A stretch of 64,000 nt of DNA from JAWOLE01 sp035263845. Its GTDB lineage: Bacteria > Acidobacteriota > Thermoanaerobaculia > UBA5066 > Gp7-AA6. Shown in pieces: positions 34,728 through 43,304 of this stretch. Within the stretch, counting starts at the first letter, position 1. The number at the start of each line of letters is the position of its first letter. Location: NCBI GenBank assembly GCA_035263845.1, contig DATFQY010000005.1, forward strand, positions 1 through 64,000, given 5' to 3'. The notes under the pieces were generated by a model. That model searched no databases. It had not been told where the DNA came from and saw only the letters and a list, made by a program, of their open reading frames with translations. The position numbers were made by a program, and so were the translations under genes.

Positions 34728-35885
34728 ATGAGGTTGCGCTCGTTGGTCTGGGCCGCGGCGGCGGCGATGGTCCTGTCCGCCGGCGGCTGCGGCAAGGGTC
34801 GAACCACGGATGAGATCCGGGTCGGGGAATACAGCTCCCTGACCGGCACCACGGCGACATTCGGGCAGTCCACGCACAACGCCATCACGATGGCCTACGA
34901 CGAAGTCAACGCCGCGGGAGGCGTGCTCGGGCGAAAGATCAAGGTCTTCGTGGAGGACGACCAGTCCAAGCCCGAGGAGGCCGCGACGGCCGCCACGAAG
35001 CTGATCAACCAGAACCACGTGGTCGCGCTGCTCGGTGAAGTCGCCTCCTCCCGGTCGCTCGCGGCGGCGCCGATCTGCCAGGCCAACTCGATCCCGATGG
35101 TCTCCCCGTCCTCGACCAACCCGCGCGTCACGCAGACGGGCGACTACATCTTCCGCGTCTGCTTCATCGACCCGTTCCAGGGCGGCGTCATGGCGAGGTT
35201 CGCCGCCGAGACCCTGAAGTTCAAGCGGGTCGCGATCCTCGTGGACGTCCGCAACGACTACTCCATCGGCCTCCAGACATTCTTCCGCGAGAACTTCAAG
35301 CGGCTGGGCGGCACGATCGTCTCGGAGCAGTCCTACAGCGAGGGGGACTCGGACTTCCACGCGCAGCTGACCCAGATCAAGTCGGCCAACCCCGAGGCGA
35401 TCTACGTGCCCGGCTACTACACGGAGGTCGGCACGATCGCGCGGCAGGCCCGGGAGCTCGGCATCCCCTCGACGGTCCCCCTGATGGGCGGCGACGGCTG
35501 GGATTCCCCGAGGCTCTGGGAGATCGGCGGCGAGGCCCTGAACGGCTGCTACTTCTCCAACCACTACTCGACGGACAACCCCTCGCCCGTCGTCCAGAAG
35601 TTCGTCAAGGACTACCGGGACAAGTACAAGCAGACCCCGGACGCCCTGGCGGCCCTGGGCTACGACGCCGCCAAGATCCTGGCCGACGCGATCCAGCGGG
35701 CCGGATCCACCGACGGACCCAAGGTGCGCGATGCGCTGGCCGCCACGAAGGACTTCCAGGGCGTGACCGGCAAGATCTCCGTCAACTCGGACCGCAACGC
35801 GGTCAAGCCCGCGGTCATCCTCAAAGTCGAGAACGGCAAGTACGTCTACGCCGCCACGGTCAATCCCGAAGACGTGAAGATGTAA
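34728..35885 (+). CDS. livK: Branched-chain amino-acid ABC transporter substrate-binding lipoprotein
   Basis: 385 residues with a lipoprotein signal (VLSAGGCGKG, Cys about residue 21). It is a periplasmic binding protein type I of the LivJ/LivK group: GEYSSLTGTTATFGQSTHNAI, EVASSRSLAAAPI and PSSTNPRVT are typical. It captures branched-chain amino acids or related amides and delivers them to LivHM; the exact ligand is not determined. The start is ATG 34728 with GAGGAGG seven bases upstream. It heads the complete livKHMGF operon. Confidence 0.92.
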   Translation: MRLRSLVWAAAAAMVLSAGGCGKGRTTDEIRVGEYSSLTGTTATFGQSTHNAITMAYDEVNAAGGVLGRKIKVFVEDDQSKPEEAATAATKLINQNHVVALLGEVASSRSLAAAPICQANSIPMVSPSSTNPRVTQTGDYIFRVCFIDPFQGGVMARFAAETLKFKRVAILVDVRNDYSIGLQTFFRENFKRLGGTIVSEQSYSEGDSDFHAQLTQIKSANPEAIYVPGYYTEVGTIARQARELGIPSTVPLMGGDGWDSPRLWEIGGEALNGCYFSNHYSTDNPSPVVQKFVKDYRDKYKQTPDALAALGYDAAKILADAIQRAGSTDGPKVRDALAATKDFQGVTGKISVNSDRNAVKPAVILKVENGKYVYAATVNPEDVKM

Positions 35886-35951
35886 TTGGGGTCGTTCTTG
35901 AAACGGCCGGAACACCAGGAGCCGGGGCCGCGTCCCCGGCTCTTTGAATGT

Positions 35952-35979
35952 CGACTGCCGACTGTAGACTGTCGACTTC
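35952..35979. repeat. Heptad array before livH
   Basis: Four seven-base units CGACTGC, CGACTGT, AGACTGT, CGACTTC in tandem, ending four bases before the livH ATG. They belong to the same loose family as the arrays at 7632-7659 and 29330-29406 (core GACT here, AGACG and GTCC there). No ribosome site is left for livH, since the array occupies that position. Confidence 0.75.
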
Positions 35980-35983
35980 GTTC

Positions 35984-36907
35984 ATGACCACCTTCCTCCA
36001 GCAGCTCGTCAACGGCCTGTCCCTCGGGTCGATCTATGCCCTGATCGCCCTGGGCTACACGATGGTCTACGGGGTCCTGCGCCTGATCAACTTCGCCCAC
36101 GGCGATGTCTACATGGTCGGCGCCTACGTCGGCTATTACCTCTCGAGGAAGTTGCAGGGGAGGGAGCCGTCCTTCGTGTCGGCCCTTCTCGTCATGCTCG
36201 GCGCGATGGTGGCGTGCGCGATCCTGGGCCTCATCATCGAGCGGCTGGCGTACCGGCCGGTGCGACGCGCCTCGCGGCTGACTCTTCTCATCACGGCGAT
36301 CGGCGTCTCACTCTTTATCGAGAACGTCGCCCAGCTCGACGTCCGGCGCTACCTCCCCGACTGGATCTTCGGGCCGGACCCGAAGTTCTTCCCGTCGCTC
36401 GCCCCGCACTACGAATTCGTCGTCAGCGGGGTCCACCTGACGAGCGAGCAGCTGACTGTGATCGGAGTTTCCTTTCTGCTGATGATCCTCCTGCGCTTCT
36501 TCATCATGAAGACGAAGACCGGCAAGGCGATGCGCGCCCTGTCTTTCAACCTCGACGCGGCCAAGCTGATGGGGATCTCGACGGACTGGATCATTGCCGT
36601 GACGTTCGCGCTGGGATCGGCGCTGGCCGCCGCGGGCGGGGTCCTCATCGGTATGCAAATCCCGAAGATCGACCCGCTGATGGGGATCATCTACGGCCTG
36701 AAGGCTTTCGTGGCCGCGGTCCTCGGCGGGATCGGCAACGTCCCGGGAGCGGTCCTCGGCGGGATGCTCATCGGCACCTCGGAGGTCATGGTCGTCGGCT
36801 ACCTCTCCTCGACTTACCGCGATGCCATCGCCTTCGGGATCCTCATCCTCGTCCTGCTGCTTCGTCCGCAGGGGATCCTCGGCCGTGTCCAGAAGGAAAA
36901 GGTGTGA
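35984..36907 (+). CDS. livH: Branched-chain amino-acid ABC transporter permease LivH
   Basis: 307 residues, eight or so predicted helices, with GLSLGSIYALIALGYTMVYGVLRLINFAHGD in outline (key part YTMVYGVLRLINFAHGD) and the EAA-like LKAFVAAVLGGIGNVPGAVLGG, diagnostic of LivH. ATG 35984 is preferred because the family starts MxxFLQQLxNGLxLGS; reading from 35948 merely adds residues encoded by the heptad array. The stop overlaps livM as GTGA. Confidence 0.94.
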   Translation: MTTFLQQLVNGLSLGSIYALIALGYTMVYGVLRLINFAHGDVYMVGAYVGYYLSRKLQGREPSFVSALLVMLGAMVACAILGLIIERLAYRPVRRASRLTLLITAIGVSLFIENVAQLDVRRYLPDWIFGPDPKFFPSLAPHYEFVVSGVHLTSEQLTVIGVSFLLMILLRFFIMKTKTGKAMRALSFNLDAAKLMGISTDWIIAVTFALGSALAAAGGVLIGMQIPKIDPLMGIIYGLKAFVAAVLGGIGNVPGAVLGGMLIGTSEVMVVGYLSSTYRDAIAFGILILVLLLRPQGILGRVQKEKV

Positions 36908-37914
36908 GGGGCTTTCTACTCTCCGTCGGGCTGGTGGCGGTCCTCTACACGCTCAACGCCGCCTTCACGGGAGGGCTCGGGCCGGCTTTGGCAATCTCGC
37001 CCTATTTTCTCCAGGTCATCTGCCTGGCCGGGATCAACGTCATCCTCGCCGTGAGCCTGAACCTCATCAACGGTTTCACCGGGCAGTTTTCGATCGGCCA
37101 CGCCGGCTTCATGGCGATCGGCGCATACGCCTCGGCGTTCGTCACGGTGACGTTCGGAGAAAAGGTCCGCTCGGCGCTCTCCTTCCTGCCGATGGAAGCG
37201 CGAAACGACATCCTGCTGGTCGTGGCCCTCGCCGTCGGAGCGGTGCTGGCGGCGGTCGCGGGATTCCTCGTGGGAGTGCCGTCGCTGCGCCTGCGCGGCG
37301 ATTACCTCGCGATCGTGACCCTCGGGTTCGGCGAGATCATCCGGGTCTTCATCCTGAACATCGACGCCGTCGGCGGAGCGCGCGGCTACGCCGGAATCCC
37401 GAAGCTCGCGAACTTCTTCTGGATCTACTTTTTCGCTGCCGTGACGATCCTCATCGTCTACCGGATCGTCCGTTCCTCCTTCGGCCGCACGCTCGTTGCC
37501 ATCCGCGAGGACGAGATCGCGGCGGAGGCCATGGGAGTGGATACGACACGAAGCAAGGTCATCTCGTTCGTCGTTTCTTCGGCGATGGCCGGAGTCGGCG
37601 GAGGGCTCTTTGGCCACTACCTGATGTACCTCCACACCAACTCCTTCACCTTCCTCAAGTCCATCGAGATCATCATCATGATCGTCATCGGAGGGCTGGG
37701 CTCGATCACCGGCTCCGTGCTCGGCGCGGTCCTCTACATCGCGATGACCGAGGGGCTGCGGGAGGCAGCCCAGTACCGGATGATCCTCTTTTCGCTCCTG
37801 CTGATCGTGATCATGATCGTGCGCCCCCAGGGGATCCTGGGGCATCGCGAGTTCGCCTCTTTCCTGACGCGGCGGCGGAGGCTCCCGACGGTGCCCCCGG
37901 CCCCGATTCGCTGA
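36904..37914 (+). CDS. livM: Branched-chain amino-acid ABC transporter permease LivM
   Basis: 336 residues. NLINGFTGQFSIGHAGFMAIGAY (key part GQFSIGHAGFMAIGAY), LRGDYLAIVTLGFGEIIR and the coupling segment IMIVIGGLGSITGSVLGA match LivM. The start is GTG 36904, overlapping livH. It pairs with LivH as the heteromeric membrane channel. Longer reading upstream in this frame is a shadow of livH. Confidence 0.94.
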   Translation: MRGFLLSVGLVAVLYTLNAAFTGGLGPALAISPYFLQVICLAGINVILAVSLNLINGFTGQFSIGHAGFMAIGAYASAFVTVTFGEKVRSALSFLPMEARNDILLVVALAVGAVLAAVAGFLVGVPSLRLRGDYLAIVTLGFGEIIRVFILNIDAVGGARGYAGIPKLANFFWIYFFAAVTILIVYRIVRSSFGRTLVAIREDEIAAEAMGVDTTRSKVISFVVSSAMAGVGGGLFGHYLMYLHTNSFTFLKSIEIIIMIVIGGLGSITGSVLGAVLYIAMTEGLREAAQYRMILFSLLLIVIMIVRPQGILGHREFASFLTRRRRLPTVPPAPIR

Positions 37915-37934
37915 GGTACTGAGGCACGGCGGCG

Positions 37935-38696
37935 ATGGCCCTCCTCGATCTCTCGAGCGTCACGATGCGGTTCGGCGGCCTGATCGCCGTCAACGAGCTG
38001 GATCTGCAGCTCGACGCCGGGCACCTCTACGGCCTGATCGGGCCCAACGGCGCGGGCAAGACGACCGTCTTCAACGTGATCACCGGCGTCTACACGCCGA
38101 CCTCCGGGAAGATCCGCTTCAACGGAGCGGAGATCGGCGGGCAGAAGACCGTTCGGATCACCCGCCGCGGCATCGCGAGGACCTTTCAGAACATCCGTCT
38201 CTTCGGGGACATGAGCGTGGTGGACAACGTCAAGGTCGCCTTCCACTGCCGCCAGGGGGCCGACGTCGGGGCGGCGGTGCTTCGGTCGCCCAAACACTCC
38301 TCGGAGGAGGCCCGGGTGGAACGGGAGAGCCTCGAGCTCCTGAAGATCTTCCGCCTCGAGTCCCTCGCCGGCGAGAAGGCCCGGAACCTCCCGTACGGAA
38401 GCCAGCGGCGGCTGGAGATCGCCCGGGCGATGGCGACGTCGCCGAAGCTGCTGCTGCTCGACGAGCCGGCGGCCGGGATGAACCCGCATGAGGCGCAGGA
38501 GCTGATGGACCTGATCCGCTGGGTCCGGGACCGCTTCGGGATGGCGATCCTGCTCGTCGAGCACAACATGAAGGTCGTCATGGGGATCTGCGAGATCGTG
38601 CACGTGCTCGACTACGGTTCGACGGTCGCGATCGGCAAGCCCGCCGAGATCCAGGCCAACCCGGAAGTCATCGAGGCCTACCTGGGAGGCGCATGA
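37935..38696 (+). CDS. livG: Branched-chain amino-acid ABC transporter ATPase LivG
   Basis: 253 residues. Walker A GPNGAGKTT, the LivG-specific RTFQNIRLFGDMSVVDNV, signature LPYGSQRRLE, Walker B LLLLDEPAAGMNP and switch His in LVEHNMKVV are all present. It energises import with LivF. It begins 20 bases after livM and overlaps livF by four bases. Confidence 0.95.
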   Translation: MALLDLSSVTMRFGGLIAVNELDLQLDAGHLYGLIGPNGAGKTTVFNVITGVYTPTSGKIRFNGAEIGGQKTVRITRRGIARTFQNIRLFGDMSVVDNVKVAFHCRQGADVGAAVLRSPKHSSEEARVERESLELLKIFRLESLAGEKARNLPYGSQRRLEIARAMATSPKLLLLDEPAAGMNPHEAQELMDLIRWVRDRFGMAILLVEHNMKVVMGICEIVHVLDYGSTVAIGKPAEIQANPEVIEAYLGGA

Positions 38697-39427
38697 GCGC
38701 CGCACCGTCGGGCTCCGGAGCGCCCCTCCTCGAAATCCGGGACCTGCGTGTCTCCTACGGCGCGATCGAGGCCCTCAAGGGGATCTCGCTGACGCTATCG
38801 GCCGGGGAGATCGTCACGCTGATCGGCGCCAACGGCGCGGGCAAGTCCACGACGCTGCGGACGATCATGGGGCTCGTTCCGGCGGCAAGCGGCGAGATCC
38901 GCTTTCACGGGGAGACAATCCGCTCGACGCCGACCTTCAAGCTCGTCCGCCGCGGCCTGATCCTGGTGCCGGAAGGTCGGGCGATCTTCGCGAATCTTTC
39001 CGTGCGGGAGAACCTCGAGATGGGCGCCTACTCGCGGCGCGACGGCGACACGTCGAAGGACTTCGAGAAGGTCTTCACGATCTTCCCGAGGCTGAAGGAG
39101 CGGGAGAAGCAGACGGGTGGCACCCTCTCCGGGGGGGAGCAGCAGATGCTCGCGATCGGGCGGGCGCTGATGTCGCGGCCGAAGGTCCTCCTCCTGGATG
39201 AGCCTTCCCTGGGGCTCGCCCCGATCCTGGTGCACACGATCTTCGAGGCGATCGAGGAAATCCACCGGCAGGGCACGCCGGTGCTCCTGGTCGAGCAGAA
39301 CGCCATGGCCGCCCTGAAGCACTCCAACCGCGCCTACGTCCTGGAAACAGGCTCGGTCTTCCTGGAAGGCTCCTCGGCGGAGGTCGCGGCCAACCCCCGG
39401 GTCAAGTCCGCCTACCTCGGCGAGTAG
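38693..39427 (+). CDS. livF: Branched-chain amino-acid ABC transporter ATPase LivF
   Basis: 244 residues. Walker A GANGAGKST, LVPEGRAIFANLSVRENLEMG, signature LSGGEQQML, Walker B VLLLDEPSLGL and LVEQNA are typical of LivF. Start ATG overlaps the livG stop. It closes the operon; a GC-rich palindrome CCCGGG-GGGG-CCCGGG (39445-39460) follows but lacks a T-run. Confidence 0.95.
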   Translation: MSAAPSGSGAPLLEIRDLRVSYGAIEALKGISLTLSAGEIVTLIGANGAGKSTTLRTIMGLVPAASGEIRFHGETIRSTPTFKLVRRGLILVPEGRAIFANLSVRENLEMGAYSRRDGDTSKDFEKVFTIFPRLKEREKQTGGTLSGGEQQMLAIGRALMSRPKVLLLDEPSLGLAPILVHTIFEAIEEIHRQGTPVLLVEQNAMAALKHSNRAYVLETGSVFLEGSSAEVAANPRVKSAYLGE

Positions 39428-39500
39428 CCCTCCCCAGGGACACACCCGGGGGGGCCCGGGGATAAGATTTCGACAACTCCTGAAGAGAAACGCAGGGAGG

Positions 39501-42500
39501 GTGTTGAACTTCGAAGCAGCCGAAGAGGCTTTCCGCGGCACCTCCCGGTTCGAGCTTCGCCGCCGCCTGGGGGCTGGCGCCTTCGGGGTGGTCTACGAAG
39601 CCTTCGACCGGGAGCGAGGCACGTCGGTCGCTCTGAAGACGCTGCGGCGGACCGGCGAGGAGGCGCTCTACCGCCTGAAGCGCGAGTTCCGCTCGCTCGC
39701 CGACATCGCGCATCCCAACCTCGCGGCTCTCTACGAGCTCCTCTCGGACGGCGACCAGTGGTTCTTCACGATGGAGCTCGTCAGCGGCCGGGCGTTCCTC
39801 GACTACGTCTGCGGCGCCGAGGAGGGCGCGCCGGCGGTCCTGGAATCGGCCGAGAGCGTAGATCCCGCGGCGGACACGGCGACGTTCGCGGGGGGCGTGG
39901 AAGGAGCGGCGGCGATTGCAGCGCGGACGGCGGCGCCGCGGGCGGCCCGTTTCGACGTCGCGCGTCTCCACGCGGCCCTCCGGCAGGCCGCGACGGGCAT
40001 CCTCGCGCTCCACGCGGCCGGGAAGCTTCACCGCGACATCAAGTCCTCCAACGTCCTCGTCACGGGATCGGGCCGCGTCGTGCTCCTCGATTTCGGTCTC
40101 GTGACGGAAGCGAGCCTGGCCGACAGCGACGAGAGCATGGCGATGGCCGGGACGCCCAGCTACATGTCGCCGGAGCAGGCCGCCGGCAACCCGGTGACGG
40201 AGGCCAGCGACTGGTACAGCTTCGGCGTGATGCTGTACGAAGCCCTGACGGGCCGGAGCCCGTTCGCCGGCCGGAGCGCCGAGATCATGCGGGAGAAGCA
40301 GCGGCACGAGCCCCGCCGGCCGGGCGAGCTCGTCCCCGGTCTCCCGCAGAACCTCGAAAGCCTCTGCGTCGAGCTCCTGCGGCGCGACCCGCTGCGCCGG
40401 CCTTCCGGGGTCGAGATCGTCCGCCGGCTCGGCGGCGAGCCTCATGCGCTCTCGGAGGGCGGATCGGAGCTGCGCGCCGCTCCGTTCGTCGGCCGCAGCG
40501 CGGAACTCGCCAGGCTCGAGGACGCCTGGCGCGAGGCGGAGCGGGGCCATTCCGTCACGGTCGCTCTCCACGGAGGATCGGGGATGGGAAAGACCGCGCT
40601 GGCCAGGCGGTTCCTCGACTCGCTCCCCGAACAGATCGTCGTGCTGGCGGGCCGCTGCTTCGAACGGGAATCGGTGCCGTACAAGGCCCTCGACAGCCTG
40701 ATGGACGTCGTCAGCCGCCACCTGAAGCTGCTGCCGGACTCGCGAGCCGAGGCGCTGCTGCCCCGCGACGTCCTCGCGCTCGCGCGCCTCTTCCCGGTTC
40801 TCCGGAGGGTCGCGGCGGTCGCCGGCGCGCGGCGGCGCGTCCTCGACATCCTCGACGCGCACGAGCTGCGCCGCCGCGCCTTCGCCGCGTTCCGCGAGCT
40901 GATGACGAGGCTTTCCGAAGAGGGCCCGCTGATCATTTTCATCGACGACCTGCACTGGGGGGACGTGGACAGCGCCGCTCTGCTGGAGGAGCTCATGCGT
41001 CCTCCGGATCCGCCGCCGCTGCTGCTCGTCCTCGCCTACCGCAGCGAAGAGGCCGGCACGAGCCCTCTCTTGCGGAGGCTTCTCCAATCGAGGCTCGGCT
41101 GCGAGCGCTGGCGGGAGATCGAGGTTCAGCCGCTCGACCCGCCGCTGGCCCGCGATCTCGCCCGGGCTCTGCTGGCCGGGACGCGCCGCGAAAGCGAGAG
41201 CCTGGCCGAGACCGTCGCACGCGAGTCCGCCGGCAACCCGTTCTTCCTTTCGGAGCTCGTCCGGTCCGTCCCGCAGTGGAAGCACCCACCGGCCTCGTCG
41301 GCCGACAGCGGTGCCTCCGTCGTCACCCTGGACGGCGTGATCCGGTCGAGGGTCGAGCGGCTCTCCCCGGCCGCGAAGCGGTTTCTGGAAGTGGTCGCGG
41401 TCGCCGGGCGCCCGCTGCCGTTCACCGTCGCCCAGGAAGCCGCGGACCCCGCCGCTCGGGAGAACGTCATCGACATCCTCCGGATCGCTCACCTGATCCG
41501 GACGCGCGAGTCCGAGACCCGAGAGGAGATCGAGACCTACCACGACCGGATCCGGGAGGCGGTCGTCGCGGCGATCTCCGAAAAGGAGCTCGAGGCCTGC
41601 CACCGGCGCCTGGCGCTCGCCCTGGAAACCTCGGGCCACGTCGACCCGGAATGGCTCGCGATTCACTGGAAGGGAGCGAAGGACTTCGCCCGGGCGGCGG
41701 AGCATGCCGCGGCGGCCGCGCGCCAGGCGTCTGAGTCGCTGGCGTTCGATCGCGCGGCCCGACTCTACCAGCTCGCGCTGGAGCTCTCGACCTCCCCGGA
41801 TCCCGCGACGCGCCGCTCCCTCCAGACGAGCCTCGCGGACTCCCTGGCGAACGCCGGCCGCGGGGCCGAAGCCGCGGAGTCGTACCTCTCGGCGGCGCGG
41901 GGAGCTCCCACGGGGGAGTCGCTCGAGCTCCAGCGGCTCGCCGCCGAGCAGCTCCTGCGGAGCGGACGCATCGACCAGGGTTTCCCGGTCCTGCGCGCCG
42001 TGCTCGCCGAGGTCGGCCTCCGCTATCCGAGGACGACCCTCGGCTCGATCCTCTCGTTTCTGTACCACCGGCTCCGGATCCGCTTCCGAGGCCTCGAATT
42101 CCGAGAGAGGGACGCCTCGCAGATCAGCCCCGAGCGGTTGATCCGCATCGACACCTGCTGGTCCGTCTCCTTTGGGCTGAGCATGATCGACACGATCCGC
42201 GGCCGGGATTTCCAGGCCCTTCACCTTCTGCTGGCGCTGCAGGCGGGCGAGCCCTACCGCATCGCTCGCGCCGTCGCGATCGAGGCTGGCTACTCGGCCA
42301 CCGGAGGGCCGCCCAACGCGCGCCGCACGGCGGAGCTCGTGGAGAAGTCCACGTCGCTGGCCGAGAGGGTCGGCCACCCCCAGGCGATCGGCGTGGCCCA
42401 GGTTGCCGTGGGGATCACGGCGATCGCGGAGGGGCGGTGGAAGGCGTCCTGGGAGCTCGCTCAAAAGGGCGAGACGATCCTGCGGGAACGATGCACGGGA

Positions 42501-43295
42501 GTCTCCTGGCAGCTGGACACCACGCACATCTATTCCCTGCGGGACCTCTTCTACATGGGAGAGATCGCCGAGCTCTCTTTCCGCCTGCCGATGCTCCTGC
42601 GCGAGGCGAAGGAGCGCGACGACCTGTTCGCGGAGACGAGCCTGCGCAGCCGCCACGGTTACGTCGCGCTTCTCGCGGCCGGCGAGCCCGCGAAGGCGAG
42701 GCGGGAGCTGAAGGATTCGATCGCGCGCTGGTCGAGCCGGGGCTTCTACATGCAGCACTACTTCGCGCTCGTCGCCGACGCGGACATCGCCCTCTACGCC
42801 CGCGAGCCGGACGCCGCGGGACGGGTCCTCGAGGAGACTTTGCCAGCCCTGAAGGGCTCGCGTCTGATGCGCGTCCATCACCTCCGGGTCGAGTGGCTCC
42901 ACCTGCGGGCCCGCGCGATGGTAGGGCGGGCCGCGGCGGCCGCGACGAAGGAGGCGGCCGAGCCGCTGCTTCGCGAGGCCGAGAAGATGGCGCGCCGGCT
43001 CGGTCGCGAGCGCGTGCACTGGGCCGACGCCCTCGCGGCCCTGATCCGGGCGGGTATCGCGTCCTGCCGCGGAGACCCGCAGGCGGTTGCCCGGTCGCTC
43101 GGCTTCGCCGTGAGCGTCTTCGCGTTCGCCGACATGGCCCTCTACGCCGCGGTCGGCCGCCGCCGCCTGGGGGCCCTCTTGGGAGGGGAGAAGGGGCGCC
43201 GGCTCGTGGAGTCGGCGGACGCCTGGATGCGCGGCGAGAAGATCCAGGCTCCCGCGAGCTTCGCGGACATGCTCGCGCCGGGGAAATGGGAGTGA
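39501..43295 (+). CDS. Giant serine/threonine protein kinase fused to AAA-type ATPase and helical repeats
   Basis: 1264 residues. An N-terminal Hanks-type kinase (about 16-305) has GAGAFGVVY, VALK, H177RD179IKSSN, D197FG and the activation-segment APE-like SYMSPEQ. An Ala-rich insertion of about 45 residues (about 107-150) splits its C-lobe. It is followed by an AAA_16/STAND-like ATPase with Walker A GGSGMGKT (358-365) and Walker B IIFIDDLHW, then a long helical, TPR-like region. The layout recalls PknK-type signalling proteins. GTG 39501 is the called start, but AGGGAGG ends right against it, so TTG 39504 is also possible. A radical SAM gene follows nine bases later. Confidence 0.88.
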   Translation: MLNFEAAEEAFRGTSRFELRRRLGAGAFGVVYEAFDRERGTSVALKTLRRTGEEALYRLKREFRSLADIAHPNLAALYELLSDGDQWFFTMELVSGRAFLDYVCGAEEGAPAVLESAESVDPAADTATFAGGVEGAAAIAARTAAPRAARFDVARLHAALRQAATGILALHAAGKLHRDIKSSNVLVTGSGRVVLLDFGLVTEASLADSDESMAMAGTPSYMSPEQAAGNPVTEASDWYSFGVMLYEALTGRSPFAGRSAEIMREKQRHEPRRPGELVPGLPQNLESLCVELLRRDPLRRPSGVEIVRRLGGEPHALSEGGSELRAAPFVGRSAELARLEDAWREAERGHSVTVALHGGSGMGKTALARRFLDSLPEQIVVLAGRCFERESVPYKALDSLMDVVSRHLKLLPDSRAEALLPRDVLALARLFPVLRRVAAVAGARRRVLDILDAHELRRRAFAAFRELMTRLSEEGPLIIFIDDLHWGDVDSAALLEELMRPPDPPPLLLVLAYRSEEAGTSPLLRRLLQSRLGCERWREIEVQPLDPPLARDLARALLAGTRRESESLAETVARESAGNPFFLSELVRSVPQWKHPPASSADSGASVVTLDGVIRSRVERLSPAAKRFLEVVAVAGRPLPFTVAQEAADPAARENVIDILRIAHLIRTRESETREEIETYHDRIREAVVAAISEKELEACHRRLALALETSGHVDPEWLAIHWKGAKDFARAAEHAAAAARQASESLAFDRAARLYQLALELSTSPDPATRRSLQTSLADSLANAGRGAEAAESYLSAARGAPTGESLELQRLAAEQLLRSGRIDQGFPVLRAVLAEVGLRYPRTTLGSILSFLYHRLRIRFRGLEFRERDASQISPERLIRIDTCWSVSFGLSMIDTIRGRDFQALHLLLALQAGEPYRIARAVAIEAGYSATGGPPNARRTAELVEKSTSLAERVGHPQAIGVAQVAVGITAIAEGRWKASWELAQKGETILRERCTGVSWQLDTTHIYSLRDLFYMGEIAELSFRLPMLLREAKERDDLFAETSLRSRHGYVALLAAGEPAKARRELKDSIARWSSRGFYMQHYFALVADADIALYAREPDAAGRVLEETLPALKGSRLMRVHHLRVEWLHLRARAMVGRAAAAATKEAAEPLLREAEKMARRLGRERVHWADALAALIRAGIASCRGDPQAVARSLGFAVSVFAFADMALYAAVGRRRLGALLGGEKGRRLVESADAWMRGEKIQAPASFADMLAPGKWE

Positions 43296-43304
43296 GGCGG
43301 GCTC

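Noticed and set aside
39445..39460. GC palindrome CCCGGG-GGGG-CCCGGG after livF as an intrinsic terminator
   Set aside because: No T-run follows on the plus strand and such GC runs occur by chance in this DNA.
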